Assembly: GCA_025363455.1 (NCBI GenBank)
Contig: JANYDW010000048.1
Coordinates: 56,962 to 120,961, forward strand
From: Oleiharenicola sp.
GTDB lineage: Bacteria > Verrucomicrobiota > Verrucomicrobiia > Opitutales > Opitutaceae
DNA length: 64,000 nucleotides
Direction of reading: 5' to 3'
The notes under the pieces were generated by a model that made no database searches, was not told the DNA's origin, and saw only the letters and a program-made list of their open reading frames with translations. How positions within the stretch are numbered: position 1 is the first letter of the stretch; each line of letters starts with the position of its first letter. Made by a program: the position numbers and the translations under genes. Of the stretch, positions 29,503 through 39,802 are shown piece by piece.

Positions 29503-30930
29503 ATGCAGCTGCCTCGTCCCCTCCAAACCGCCCTCGCCGCCCTCCGCTCCGCCGGCGGCCGCCCGCGCCTGGTCGGCGGCTGCGTGCGGGACTGGCTGCT
29601 CGGGCTGGAGGCGAAGGACTTCGACATCGAAGTCTACGGCTTGGATTACGAAGCGATGGGCCGGGCACTGGCGTCGTTTGGTCCGACCGACATTGTCGGT
29701 CGCAGTTTCGGAGTGCTCAAGGTGCGCCTCGAGGGCACGGAATATGATTTCAGTCTGCCGCGCCGCGAATCCAAGACTGGCGCCGGTCATCGGGGCTTTG
29801 CCGTCGCGCCCGATCCGGCGCTCACGGAAGCCGAGGCGGCCGCCCGGCGCGATTTCACCGTCAATGCCATTTCCTATGACCCACTGGAGGACCGCATCCT
29901 CGATTTCCACCACGGCACAGAAGACCTGAAGCACAAAATCCTGCGACATACCGGCCCGGCCTTCACCGAGGATCCGCTGCGGGTGCTCCGGGCCTTCCAA
30001 TTCGCCGCACGGTTTGAGTTCACCCTCGCCCCTGAAACCGCCGCCTTGTGCCGTTCGATCAGCGACACCTATGCGGAGCTGCCAGTCGAACGCGTCTGGG
30101 GCGAATGGGACAAATGGGCCACGAAGTCTGCCAAACCTTCACGCGGCCTACTCGTGCTGAAACAAACCGGCTGGCTGAAGCACTTTCCTGAGATCGCTGC
30201 GCTGGACGGACTGCCGCAGGAGCCGGAATGGCATCCGGAGGGCGACGTGTTTGTCCATACCGGCCACTGCCTTGATGCCTTGGTTGGATTTGAGTCATGG
30301 CGGCAGGGTCCCCCGGCGGGACGACGGTTGCTCTCGCTGGCCGTCCTGGCCCACGATTTCGGCAAGGCCGGCACCACCAAACAGGCGGAACGACGGGGGA
30401 AATTGCGCTGGACCAGCCCCGAACATGAGGCGGCCGGCGGACCACTGGCGGAAACCTTCCTCCACCGCATCGGAGCACCTCTGGAGGTCATCGAATACGT
30501 GCGCCCGCTGGTCGTTAATCACCTGCTCCACCACGACGGACCGGCTCAATACCGGGACACGACTGTCCGCCGGCTCGCCCGGAAAATCTCTCCCGCCACC
30601 ATCGACGATCTGATTGCCGTCATGCGGGCCGACCATTTAGGCCGGCCGCCGCTGGTCTCCGCCGAGACCGAGAAACGGCTCGGCTTTCTGCGTGTGGCCG
30701 CCCAACGACTTGCCTTGGAGCACACGGCGCCCAAGCCCATCATTCTCGGCCGGCACCTGATCGGGCTGGGCCGGGCCCCCGGGCCGGAATTCAAACCCGC
30801 CCTCGATGCCGCCTTTGAATCCCAGCTCGACGGTGCCTTTGCCGATGAAAGCGGGGGCATCGAGTGGCTGAAAAGCTATTTGCGCGCCCATCCCCCGGTT
30901 CTAACCTCCCAAAACGCCCCTCTATCATGA
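29503..30930 (+). CDS. CCA tRNA nucleotidyltransferase / poly(A) polymerase family with HD domain
   Basis: [72 protein letters not shown] 29503. Confidence 0.9.
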   Translation: MQLPRPLQTALAALRSAGGRPRLVGGCVRDWLLGLEAKDFDIEVYGLDYEAMGRALASFGPTDIVGRSFGVLKVRLEGTEYDFSLPRRESKTGAGHRGFAVAPDPALTEAEAAARRDFTVNAISYDPLEDRILDFHHGTEDLKHKILRHTGPAFTEDPLRVLRAFQFAARFEFTLAPETAALCRSISDTYAELPVERVWGEWDKWATKSAKPSRGLLVLKQTGWLKHFPEIAALDGLPQEPEWHPEGDVFVHTGHCLDALVGFESWRQGPPAGRRLLSLAVLAHDFGKAGTTKQAERRGKLRWTSPEHEAAGGPLAETFLHRIGAPLEVIEYVRPLVVNHLLHHDGPAQYRDTTVRRLARKISPATIDDLIAVMRADHLGRPPLVSAETEKRLGFLRVAAQRLALEHTAPKPIILGRHLIGLGRAPGPEFKPALDAAFESQLDGAFADESGGIEWLKSYLRAHPPVLTSQNAPLS

Positions 30931-31877
30931 GTACTCCCACGCAACTCGACCAACTCAAGCAGTTCACCGTCGTCGTCGCCGATACCGGCGACTTCGCCAG
31001 CATGAAGCAGTTCGCCCCGCGCGACGCCACGACCAACCCCAGCCTGATTCTCAAGGCCGCTGCAGTGGCGGACAACGCCCATCTGCTCGCCAAAGCGGTG
31101 AAGGATGCCGGAAACTCCGCAAGTTCAGACAAGGTCATCGATCAGCTGCTCGTCCTCTTTGGCTGCGAGATCCTGAAGATCGTCCCTGGCCGCGTTTCGA
31201 CCGAGGTGGACGCGCGGCTCTCCTTTGATCGCGACGGTTCGATTGCCAAAGCCCGCGAAATCATCGGCCTCTACGAAAAGGCCGGCATTCCGCGCGAACG
31301 CATCCTCATCAAGCTCGCCTCGACGTGGGAAGGAATCAAGGCCGCCGAATTGCTGCAAAAGGAAAAGATCAATTGCAACCTGACGCTCCTTTTCTCGTTC
31401 GTTCAGGCGGTGGCCTGTGCCGAGGCGAAAGTGCAGCTCATCTCGCCCTTCGTCGGGCGCATTCTCGACTGGTATAAAAAGAGCACCGGCAAGGATTACG
31501 GCCCCGTCGATGATCCGGGCGTCAAATCTGTCACCGAGATCTACACCTACTACAAGAAATTTGGTCATGCCACGGAGGTCATGGGGGCATCGTTCCGCAA
31601 CAAGGGTGAGATCATCGAGCTGGCCGGGTGCGACCTGCTCACCATCGCCCCACCCCTGCTCGGGGAATTGAAGGCCAGCAGCGAGCCCCTCGTGCGCAAG
31701 CTCGACCCGGCCGCCGCCCAGAGCGCCGACCTGAAGAAGATCACTTTCGATGAGAAGGCGTTCCGCTTCGCGCTGAACGAGGATGCGATGGCCACGGAAA
31801 AGACCGCCGAGGGCATCCGCGTCTTCGCCGCTGACATCGTGAAGCTCGAGCAGCTCATCAAGCAAAAGCGCGGTTGA
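30927..31877 (+). CDS. tal: transaldolase
   Basis: [17 protein letters not shown]...[52 protein letters not shown] overlaps the upstream stop by 4 nt. Confidence 0.95.
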   Translation: MSTPTQLDQLKQFTVVVADTGDFASMKQFAPRDATTNPSLILKAAAVADNAHLLAKAVKDAGNSASSDKVIDQLLVLFGCEILKIVPGRVSTEVDARLSFDRDGSIAKAREIIGLYEKAGIPRERILIKLASTWEGIKAAELLQKEKINCNLTLLFSFVQAVACAEAKVQLISPFVGRILDWYKKSTGKDYGPVDDPGVKSVTEIYTYYKKFGHATEVMGASFRNKGEIIELAGCDLLTIAPPLLGELKASSEPLVRKLDPAAAQSADLKKITFDEKAFRFALNEDAMATEKTAEGIRVFAADIVKLEQLIKQKRG

Positions 31878-31887
31878 GCCGAGCCCC

Positions 31888-31958
31888 TGTAGCGGCGGTC
31901 TATGACCGCCGAACGAGCATCATCAGGTTTTCGCCGGCGGTCATAGACCGCCGCTACA
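31888..31958. repeat. family B palindrome TGTAGCGGCGGTCTATGACCGCCG...CGGCGGTCATAGACCGCCGCTACA
   Basis: Read directly; 24-bp near-perfect arms. Confidence 0.9.
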
Positions 31959-31981
31959 GCTTCAGCGATTCGATGTCTCTT

Positions 31982-32041
31982 TGTAGGAGCTTGCTTGCAA
32001 GCGATGCTTGGGGCGGAATTGCCTGCAAGCAGGCTCCTACA
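31982..32041. repeat. family A palindrome TGTAGGAGCTTGCTTGCAAGCGAT...GCCTGCAAGCAGGCTCCTACA
   Basis: Read directly; second copy at 55900..55978. Confidence 0.9.
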
Positions 32042-33945
32042 TGGCAAAACCCGAGGCACCCTTCCCCATGATTCGCGCCTTTCAGTGGGATCTTGCCCGG
32101 CAGGTCGAGCGGCCGGACTTCCTGAAGAAGCTGCTCCCGCGTTACGCCGCTTGGGGCTATCAGGAGCTGTACCTGCACCTGGAAGATGCGGTCCACTACC
32201 CCAGCCTGCCGGGCATCGGACGCAGCGACGCCTATGCTTACGAGGAACTGGGTGAACTGGTTCTCTGTGCCGCCCGCAATGGCATTCGCGTGGTTCCGAT
32301 CGTCAACTTGCTCGGCCATACTCAATACCTGATCGAGCATCCCGACCTGCGCGATCTCAACGAGCTGCGGGATGATCGTGGCAATCCGCTCCCAAGCGGC
32401 CAGATCTGTCCCCTCCATCCCCGCCTCCCGGAAATTGCCGGGCAACTTTTGCGCGACCTGGCCCCGTATTGCACCGCAGGCAAGGTACATGTCGGCCTTG
32501 ACGAATCATTTCATCTCGGGAAATGCCCGCGCTGCCGGGAGGAGGTGGCGCGCATCGGGCTGGGCGGCCACTTCGCCGGACACGTCAACCGGCTGCACAA
32601 ACTCGTGACTGGACTCGGTCTCCAGCTGGGACTGTGGGCGGACATGCTCTACTTCATTCCCGAGGCCATTCCGCTACTGCCCCGCGGCATCACAGCTTAC
32701 GACTGGTATTACTACCCATTTAGCCGGAAGCCACGGGTGGAATTCTTCAATTTCGCTGAGCGCGATCTGCATCCGGCTCTCAAGAAGCAAGGGATCCACT
32801 ACTACGGTTGCCCGATGAACGGCGCTTTCCGTCACGAACCCATGCCGGTGTTCGGTGACCGGCTGGCCAACATCCGCTCCTGGTGGCAGCGCTGCTCGGC
32901 GGTCAAAGCCGAGGGGATGTTGATCACCTCCTGGGAGCCCTACCGGCTGGCGTTTGAAACCACTACCGTGGTGGATGCAGCCGCCGCCAACCTGTGGTTG
33001 GAACCTGACGGTGAGGACGCCACCACGATGCTCGCCCGAGGTATAGAGCGTGCCATGGGCTCACGCAAATCCCGCCAGCAGGCCCGAGCCTTGCTGGCAG
33101 CCGACGAACACGCCTTTACTGGCTATGCCCGCTGGCAGGTCAACGACCGGTGGGATGTCTTTGCCGGCAACGAATCACTCAAGCCCTACGTCAAAGACCT
33201 TAAATTCTATGAACGCCTACTGGGCGGGTCGTACGACTGGCCGACCGCTTTCTTGGCCAGCTTGGAATTCCGTCTCTACCTGGCCCAACGCGATCTTTTT
33301 GTGCGCCAAGCCGCGCGGAATGTTTTCCTGTGGCGCCGGCTTTTGGCGCGGGAAGATCTCGCCGGTGTCATTAAAAACCTGACAACGGCCTTGCTCGCGG
33401 CCCGGGCCTTTGGTCGAGAGCTGAAGGCTGGCCACAGGAGCGCCCGGGCCATGTGGAACAGGTCGCGCGATCCTATGATCCGGGGACAAAATGAATCTAT
33501 TCTCGAGACCGACGCCCAGCGACTGATCGGGTGGGTGGCGTGGCTCAAGGCCGCACGACGGAATCCCAGGCTGCTGGCTCAGGCCACCCCGGTCTGCGGA
33601 GTGTGGCAGTTGCAGTTCTTGGTGTATAATTTCGCCCCCGCCGTACAGAAGGTGATTGTGGAGCAGAAGGAGACCGACGGCACCTGGCGGGAAATCCTGA
33701 GCCGCCACACCATCGAGTTCCGTGCTTACGCGGCCCGTCCCCGCACCAAAATCTGGCGTGAGTTTACCGCACCCATGGCCTCCGACAAGACAACCGTGCG
33801 ACTACGGGTCGGCGGGGTCGGACAAGTCACGGTCAATCAGGCCTTCCTGAACAATGGGGTCAGGAAGCTCCCCCTTCCCGGCTATCAGCGGCGGCGCCTT
33901 CTGGGTCGGGCCGCCCCGACCCGCGGCCTGCCCGCCCTTGGTTGA
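32041..33945 (+). CDS. glycoside hydrolase family 20-like (beta-N-acetylhexosaminidase-type) protein
   Basis: IRVVPIVNLLGHTQYLIEHPDLRDL, GKVHVGLDESFHLGKCPRC, LGLWADMLYFIPEAI; start uncertain (ATG 32041, ATG 32068 or TTG 32008). Confidence 0.75.
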   Translation: MAKPEAPFPMIRAFQWDLARQVERPDFLKKLLPRYAAWGYQELYLHLEDAVHYPSLPGIGRSDAYAYEELGELVLCAARNGIRVVPIVNLLGHTQYLIEHPDLRDLNELRDDRGNPLPSGQICPLHPRLPEIAGQLLRDLAPYCTAGKVHVGLDESFHLGKCPRCREEVARIGLGGHFAGHVNRLHKLVTGLGLQLGLWADMLYFIPEAIPLLPRGITAYDWYYYPFSRKPRVEFFNFAERDLHPALKKQGIHYYGCPMNGAFRHEPMPVFGDRLANIRSWWQRCSAVKAEGMLITSWEPYRLAFETTTVVDAAAANLWLEPDGEDATTMLARGIERAMGSRKSRQQARALLAADEHAFTGYARWQVNDRWDVFAGNESLKPYVKDLKFYERLLGGSYDWPTAFLASLEFRLYLAQRDLFVRQAARNVFLWRRLLAREDLAGVIKNLTTALLAARAFGRELKAGHRSARAMWNRSRDPMIRGQNESILETDAQRLIGWVAWLKAARRNPRLLAQATPVCGVWQLQFLVYNFAPAVQKVIVEQKETDGTWREILSRHTIEFRAYAARPRTKIWREFTAPMASDKTTVRLRVGGVGQVTVNQAFLNNGVRKLPLPGYQRRRLLGRAAPTRGLPALG

Positions 33946-33974
33946 ATTAGCCAATGGCCCGCCGGAAGGTCGCC

Positions 33975-34010
33975 AAAGAAAAAGGCATTGGGCCGAAGCC
34001 CAATGCCTTG
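33975..34010 (-). terminator. intrinsic terminator of the downstream TonB receptor gene
   Basis: 12-bp perfect stem AAGGCATTGGGC-cgaa-GCCCAATGCCTT followed on the minus strand by TTTCTTT. Confidence 0.85.
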
Positions 34011-34032
34011 AGAGATCAGGTTGCGGACTAAC

Positions 34033-37000
34033 TCAGTAGTCGTAGCTCGCGCTCAGGCGAACATACCGCGGCTGCTGGTAGGAACGGGTCTGCTGATAGT
34101 AGTTCAGCTTGGCCGTGGCACCCGAGGTCGAACGCTCGAAGATGGCGGTCTGTGTGCTGAAGTTGGGGACGTTGAATACGTCAACTCCCAACGTCAGCTT
34201 GTTTTCGCCCCAAGTCGGCTTGTAGCGAAGGGCCAGGTCAAGCTGCGTGACCCAAGGCGTACGCCCGAGGCTGCCGCGCGGGGTAAGAATCCCGTTCACG
34301 TAGTAGGACGAGGCGCCGTAGGCGCGGGCGAACAAGTCGGTGGGATGGGCGCCAAGACCATTCTTGGGCCGACCGGACTGCAAGCTGAAGTTGCCCGAGA
34401 TGGTCCATTCCTTGGACACCTGATAGGCGCCAAAGGCCTTAAAGGTGTGGCGACGATCATTCGGCTGCGGACCGTAGGTACCGTCAACCAGACCGGGCTG
34501 GTCGAAGAGCTGGGTGATGCCGGCGTCAGACTGACCGATGTCGGAATACACCGAGCCCTCGTAGTTACCGTAGGAATGGGCCCACACATAGGAGAAGTGG
34601 GCAAACCACTTGTCGGCAAACGAACGCTCGAGATCGAGGTAGACCGAGTAGTATTTACGCGACGCCTTGGGATAGCCCAGAGAAGAGGCATCGAGCGTGA
34701 CCTGTTGCTTGGTGGCGATGCCGCCAGCCTGGTCGCCGCTGTCCACCACTCCATCACCATTCAAGTCCTTCGTCATATTGATGTAGAAGGTAATGGGTTT
34801 ACCGGGATTGGTGAGCACATAGTAGTCGAAGCCACCGGCCGTGAAGGTGCTGTAGTTCTTGGCCGTAGCGTACTTGAGCAAAGCCGCATCAACCGCTTCG
34901 TCCTCAATGACTGCGGCCAGGTCACGGTAGATGAATTTGACCGAGCCTTTCCAAAGCTTGTTCAAGGCCTTTTCGTAGCCGAGGGTCCACTCATCCTGAT
35001 ACATGGGCCCGATATTCGCGTTAACCAAGGTTTCCACGCCCGGGACAATGCCATTGCTGGTGGTCACGCGGGGACCAACTTGAGGCCCAAGATTCGGCAG
35101 ATTATCCGACTTGAGGCTGTTGAGGACGTAATAATCCGTATAGTAGGTTTCACCACCGGCCTCACGAACGTCAGTATTGGCGGGAATCTGGAGGAAGTAG
35201 CGACCCCAGCTGGCGAAAACGTGAGACAGACCATCGCCCTTGAGATCATAGGATCCAGAGAGACGCGGCGCCTTCATGTCCTTGATCTTGATGAAGGTCT
35301 TGTCGTTACCGTTGCGGTTATCGAGCATTTCCCGACGGAGACCAAGGTTGAGATTCAACCGATCGTTCATCAGCTTCCAGTTATCTTCCAAATACTCCGC
35401 TTCCGTGATAACGCGGAAATCACCACCCGCCTTGTAAACAATCAGCGAGGCGATCTGCGTGGTACCCGCCGGGGCTACAACGCCGTTTTCCAAGGCTGCG
35501 CCAGCCGTGTAGTTATTGTACTCGTATGAAGTACCATCACCTGAATTGCGCACCAGAGAGTGGGCGATGTTGTTTTCATTTTCCCAGCCAAACTTGAGGG
35601 AATGACTGCCAAGCAGGTTGAAACGAATCACTCCGTCGACACGCTTGGCTTTGCGCTTATCCACGTCTTCCGTCACCGCACCTGATCCGCTCAGGCGACC
35701 AACAGTGGAACGATTGTCCACGATATATTCGTTGGCATCATTGGTGGAAGAGGCGCTGCTGTCGCGGGAATTTCTACCATAGAGGGCGGTGAGGGTCAGC
35801 ACGTTATCAAAGAAATTGCCCGAGTAATGGAAGATGTCTCCCCGTCCGCCAAGAGACGCGAATGCCGTGCTTGGGGTGCCATAGGTGGAGGGATAGGTGA
35901 TGCTACCATTAGCCGAGGTCCAAGCATAGGGATACTGCAGGGTGACCCGGGTAGACTTGTCACTGAAGGTCGTGACGTCGAAGGACTGACCCTTCATCAC
36001 CTGCCAATCCAAGCGACCGGCCCAATATGGGCTGTTGTTCGTCCGGTGGTTATACTGGGCGATGGTGGTACCGGCCTGGCGGGACGAGGTGGTTGGGGCC
36101 ATGTACTCAAGGGTCGTACGGTTGCCCTGATACAACCCGTAGAGATAAAGGTGATTCTTCCAGATCGGACCGCTGACCTCGATGTTGTAGGTCTTGGTAT
36201 CGGTCGTGTTCTTGGAGTTGATCACGTAAGCCTTGCCGTCGGTTGCACCATAGGTGTTCGGGCTGTCTTTCGCCAGGGCATCGGGCTCCCAAATGATGCC
36301 GACACTGGCATGATACTCGTTGGATCCGCGTTTGCTGACGGCACTCACGACACCACCGGTGGAACGGCCGAACTCAGCGCTGTAACCTGAAGTCAGGGTC
36401 TGGAATTCGGAGAAGAATTCGAACGGGACACCCTGGTAACCAAGGCCGCGGCGGAGATCGGTGATATTGAAACCATTCAGGTAGTATGCGTTTTCACCGA
36501 CCGAAGCACCGGCGAAAGAGGCCAGATTGCCGAAGAAGCCGCGATCACCGGCGGTTACACCGGGAGTGAGCAGGGCGACGCCCGTAATATTACGCGGCAC
36601 CGGCAACATTTCTACCGTCTCAGAGCGGATATTCAGGCCAATAACCGTGTTAGCAACGTCGACCGGCGAGGCATCGGCACCCGTGACCACCAGCTTCTCC
36701 AGCTTCATGGTCTCATTCGTGCCGGGTTCGAAGCGCACGGAGGTAGTGTTACCGAGGCCCACGTGGGCGCTCTGTGCGACGGGCTCTTTACCCTTCTGCG
36801 CCAGAGTGACTTCATAATCACCCACGGGCACACTGGGGAATTCAAAGGTGCCGCCACTGCTTACCGAAGTGGTACGGCTGATGTTGTACTCCTTGTTGGC
36901 TATGGTAACCGTGGCCCCAGCAAGATCGGAAGCTCCGACGACGCGGCCGAGAACGGCGCCTTGGGCATTAGATTGGGCGTAAGTCTGTGTCGTGGTGAAA

Positions 37001-37122
37001 GCCATGGCGAGAACTGCCAAGGCTGTGATCTGGGCAAAACGGCTGACGAGTGATCTCGTAAACCGGAGGTCGTTCAATAGGGCGCGCGAAAACAACGCCT
37101 TCCCATGAGGACATTTATTCAT
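34033..37122 (-). CDS. TonB-dependent receptor with N-terminal carboxypeptidase-regulatory-like domain (Oar-like)
   Basis: AQGAVLGRVVGASDLAGATVTIANKEYNISRTTSVSSGGTFEFPSVPVGDYEV then plug ENAYYLNGFNITDLRRGLGYQGVPFEFFSEFQTLTSGYSAEFGRSTGGVVSAVSKRG. Confidence 0.92.
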   Translation of the reverse strand: MNKCPHGKALFSRALLNDLRFTRSLVSRFAQITALAVLAMAFTTTQTYAQSNAQGAVLGRVVGASDLAGATVTIANKEYNISRTTSVSSGGTFEFPSVPVGDYEVTLAQKGKEPVAQSAHVGLGNTTSVRFEPGTNETMKLEKLVVTGADASPVDVANTVIGLNIRSETVEMLPVPRNITGVALLTPGVTAGDRGFFGNLASFAGASVGENAYYLNGFNITDLRRGLGYQGVPFEFFSEFQTLTSGYSAEFGRSTGGVVSAVSKRGSNEYHASVGIIWEPDALAKDSPNTYGATDGKAYVINSKNTTDTKTYNIEVSGPIWKNHLYLYGLYQGNRTTLEYMAPTTSSRQAGTTIAQYNHRTNNSPYWAGRLDWQVMKGQSFDVTTFSDKSTRVTLQYPYAWTSANGSITYPSTYGTPSTAFASLGGRGDIFHYSGNFFDNVLTLTALYGRNSRDSSASSTNDANEYIVDNRSTVGRLSGSGAVTEDVDKRKAKRVDGVIRFNLLGSHSLKFGWENENNIAHSLVRNSGDGTSYEYNNYTAGAALENGVVAPAGTTQIASLIVYKAGGDFRVITEAEYLEDNWKLMNDRLNLNLGLRREMLDNRNGNDKTFIKIKDMKAPRLSGSYDLKGDGLSHVFASWGRYFLQIPANTDVREAGGETYYTDYYVLNSLKSDNLPNLGPQVGPRVTTSNGIVPGVETLVNANIGPMYQDEWTLGYEKALNKLWKGSVKFIYRDLAAVIEDEAVDAALLKYATAKNYSTFTAGGFDYYVLTNPGKPITFYINMTKDLNGDGVVDSGDQAGGIATKQQVTLDASSLGYPKASRKYYSVYLDLERSFADKWFAHFSYVWAHSYGNYEGSVYSDIGQSDAGITQLFDQPGLVDGTYGPQPNDRRHTFKAFGAYQVSKEWTISGNFSLQSGRPKNGLGAHPTDLFARAYGASSYYVNGILTPRGSLGRTPWVTQLDLALRYKPTWGENKLTLGVDVFNVPNFSTQTAIFERSTSGATAKLNYYQQTRSYQQPRYVRLSASYDY

Positions 37123-37458
37123 AGTTCAGTGTGTGTTGGGTGTTAGTGAAGAAACCACCGTAACTGGCTAATTTCTTGCGGCAGATGGTGCATTTTCCGC
37201 GACGAGATTCAATAAGTATTTGTCATAAATTTTTACAACCGGTGATCACCCTATTGCATACTTGGAACGCATGGTGGTCTACGGGCCGGGTTATTCCGAA
37301 GCGATCACTCCCGCATGGTACTTCTCTTGTCTTGCCCACGTCGTTGCTGGCCGGCCAAACGAACCGTGAGCACGTTCGCTTCAGTGCCTTACGCTCGGAA
37401 AACCCAGCCTAGCGATGACATAAACTTGTCCAACCGCCGCAACTCACCGCCGCGGAAT

Positions 37459-37944
37459 TCAGGGGAGCTGGGCCTCAGCCACTTTCTTGGTCTGTGCTGC
37501 GCGAAAGTCGTTCAGGGCCTTTTTGATCGGCTCGTTACTCAAAGCCAGGATCGCCGCCGCCAACAGCGCGGCATTGATGGCACCAGGCTTCCCAATCGCG
37601 AGCGTGCCCACTGGAATTCCACCGGGCATCTGGACCATCGAAAGCAGCGAGTCCATACCTTTGAGCGAGACCGACTCCATTGGCACGCCCAGCACGGGCA
37701 ACGGCGTCACCGCGGCTGCCACCCCGGCCAGGTGGGCAGCGCCACCGGCCGCCGCGATGATCACTTTCAGCCCACGCTCCTCGGCACCCGTACACCATTG
37801 GATCGCCAGATGAGGGGTGCGGTGGGCGCTGAGAGCACGCTTTTCGTACCCGATGCCGAGCTGGTCGAGCGTCTGCGCGCAATGCTGCATCGTCTCCCAA
37901 TCCGAGGTACTGCCCATGATGATGCCGACGAGTGGTTTTGTCAT
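37459..37944 (-). CDS. purE: 5-(carboxyamino)imidazole ribonucleotide mutase
   Basis: [66 protein letters not shown] 37944. Confidence 0.95.
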   Translation of the reverse strand: MTKPLVGIIMGSTSDWETMQHCAQTLDQLGIGYEKRALSAHRTPHLAIQWCTGAEERGLKVIIAAAGGAAHLAGVAAAVTPLPVLGVPMESVSLKGMDSLLSMVQMPGGIPVGTLAIGKPGAINAALLAAAILALSNEPIKKALNDFRAAQTKKVAEAQLP

Positions 37945-38013
37945 AGACCGACAGCGAAAACTTTTCCCAAACCGGCGCAAGTCTGGAGGGGCCGCCTCTG
38001 TTTGGAGCCTGTC

Positions 38014-39792
38014 TTAAAGCAATGCCGTGCCCTTTGGCACCTTCACGATGGTCGTGCCGGCAATCTTGTCGTGCCAGCTCTGCTTCTCGTCATCAAAGGC
38101 CACCCAGATGAACCCGATGCCCGCCACCGCGAGCGACAGGAATGCGCTCAAACCGCGGACGATGGCCACGCCCCAGTCCACCGGACGGTCATCAAGCCGA
38201 ACCAGCTTCAGCCCGCAGATGATTCCGCCTATGGTAGTCCCCTTGGTCGTCCACATGACCACGCTGTAGAGCACAATCCAGAAGGGCATCGCCCCGCCGG
38301 GGTGGAAATTGAAGGCCCGGAACAGGCCTTCCGACATGCCAGTGGCGATGCCAATCAGGATCAAATCCAGCAGGGCTGCGGCCACGCGGATCCAGAAACC
38401 CGCCCGCGGCAGGGTAGCCGCCGAAATTACTACTGGGGCTGCACTCACTCCGGCGGCCGGAACGACGGACGGCACCGCCTCAGACCCGGCAGCCGGGACC
38501 GCCGCGACCATTGCGCCCGCGGTGGTTGTTGCAACCGGGGCCGCCGCCACTTTTACCGGCTTCGGCGGCCGACTGGCCTTGTACTGCAGGATGAGCGTAT
38601 AAACCACCACGCCCAGCCCGAGAATACCCAGAAGTTTGTAGACAATGAAACCAACGATCGGGATGGTGTAGAGCCCGAGCACGATCACCCCGCCGATCAG
38701 CACGCCAAACACGGGATGCGCCAGCGGGCCGTCCCCGAGGAGCTTGGTGAAGCGCCGGCCCAGCCAAGCCAGCATCACGGCCTTGCCGAAGAGGGCCGCG
38801 AAGAAGAGGCCGAGCGAAAACGCCGGGATAAGTACGAAGCCGACCGCAATCGCCAGCGTGACCGCCAGGAGAATGAAGGCCACCGGCGTGAGCAGCAGCG
38901 TCAGCAACGCCGCCAGCAGCGATGATCCCGGCCTCTGCTCCAAGGTTTCCACGCATTTCACGATCCCACCTGGGGCCATCAGTGCGATCAGTGTATAGAG
39001 GGCCAGAAAACTTAGCGCGATGCACCAGGCCCAGACCAACTGGTGGTCAAAGGCCAGAGGCCGGCCATACAACAGGCACTTGTGGAACCAGACCGCCAAG
39101 GCCTCAAAATTGAAATGATGCCCGGCGATCGCGATGTTCTGGACGTTGCCCTTCACGACCGCGCCAGGATCGGCCTTATAAGCGCCGCCGACGCAGACGA
39201 CTTGCCCGTCCACCACGGCCTTGGGCCCGAGCTCGACGCTGCCAAGCACGGCGACAACCTCGCCTTTCACGTGGCCGTTCACGTAGGTGTTGCCCAGGAT
39301 GGAGACGACGGAATCACCCACGGTGCCGTCCGTCACCCGACTGCTGCCGATGACCGAGACGACCGCGTCGCCCACCTCGCCCGCGGAGGTCGACGACCCG
39401 AAGATGGAAACCACCGCGTCGGCCGCCTCCCCGGCCGCGAGCGTGCTGTCGCTGCCGAAACTGACCCGCTCGTTGTTGTTGCCCGAATGGCGGGAACGGC
39501 GGTGGCGGTGACCATCCGGAGCTTCCGAATGCGGTTTCTCCGGCTTGTCCGCGTTCTCGTCATCCGCCGCAACCTCAGGCTTGCTGTCGTCGGCCACAAT
39601 CTCGTGGACCGGCTTTTCCTCGGCCGCTTTCGGTTCGGAGGCAACCTCTGGTTTCGCCGGCTCAGCGGATGCAACCGGCGCGGGCTCCGCCGGTGCAGCG
39701 GGTTTGTCCTCAGCAGGCAGGGCAGGCCCGAGGGCTAGGCTGAAGGCGAGCAGCAGGAAGAGAAAAAACTTGGGGTAACGGACGGTCGTCAT
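38014..39792 (-). CDS. exported protein: bactofilin-like repeat region + multi-TM region + C-terminal RDD domain
   Basis: Signal peptide; repeats AADAVVSIFGSSTSAGEVGDAVVSVIGSSRVTDGTVGDSVVSILGNTYVNGHVKGEVVAVLGSVELG; C-terminal AGFWIRVAAALLDLILIGIA...GGIICGLKLVRLD...SWHDKIAGTTIVKVPKG is RDD-like; ATG 39792. Confidence 0.75.
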   Translation of the reverse strand: MTTVRYPKFFLFLLLAFSLALGPALPAEDKPAAPAEPAPVASAEPAKPEVASEPKAAEEKPVHEIVADDSKPEVAADDENADKPEKPHSEAPDGHRHRRSRHSGNNNERVSFGSDSTLAAGEAADAVVSIFGSSTSAGEVGDAVVSVIGSSRVTDGTVGDSVVSILGNTYVNGHVKGEVVAVLGSVELGPKAVVDGQVVCVGGAYKADPGAVVKGNVQNIAIAGHHFNFEALAVWFHKCLLYGRPLAFDHQLVWAWCIALSFLALYTLIALMAPGGIVKCVETLEQRPGSSLLAALLTLLLTPVAFILLAVTLAIAVGFVLIPAFSLGLFFAALFGKAVMLAWLGRRFTKLLGDGPLAHPVFGVLIGGVIVLGLYTIPIVGFIVYKLLGILGLGVVVYTLILQYKASRPPKPVKVAAAPVATTTAGAMVAAVPAAGSEAVPSVVPAAGVSAAPVVISAATLPRAGFWIRVAAALLDLILIGIATGMSEGLFRAFNFHPGGAMPFWIVLYSVVMWTTKGTTIGGIICGLKLVRLDDRPVDWGVAIVRGLSAFLSLAVAGIGFIWVAFDDEKQSWHDKIAGTTIVKVPKGTALL

Positions 39793-39802
39793 GGAAAAAT
39801 GA

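Noticed and set aside
28421-29929. 502-aa plus-strand ORF
   Set aside because: Antisense to the TPR gene, then runs out of frame into the CCA-adding enzyme gene.
34021-35529. 502-aa plus-strand ORF
   Set aside because: Antisense to the Oar-like TonB receptor.
37123-37458. Riboswitch (e.g. cobalamin) upstream of the Oar-like TonB receptor
   Set aside because: No recognisable B12-box or comparable conserved element in the region.
37315-38925. 536-aa plus-strand ORF
   Set aside because: Antisense to purE and the RDD protein; repetitive charged translation.
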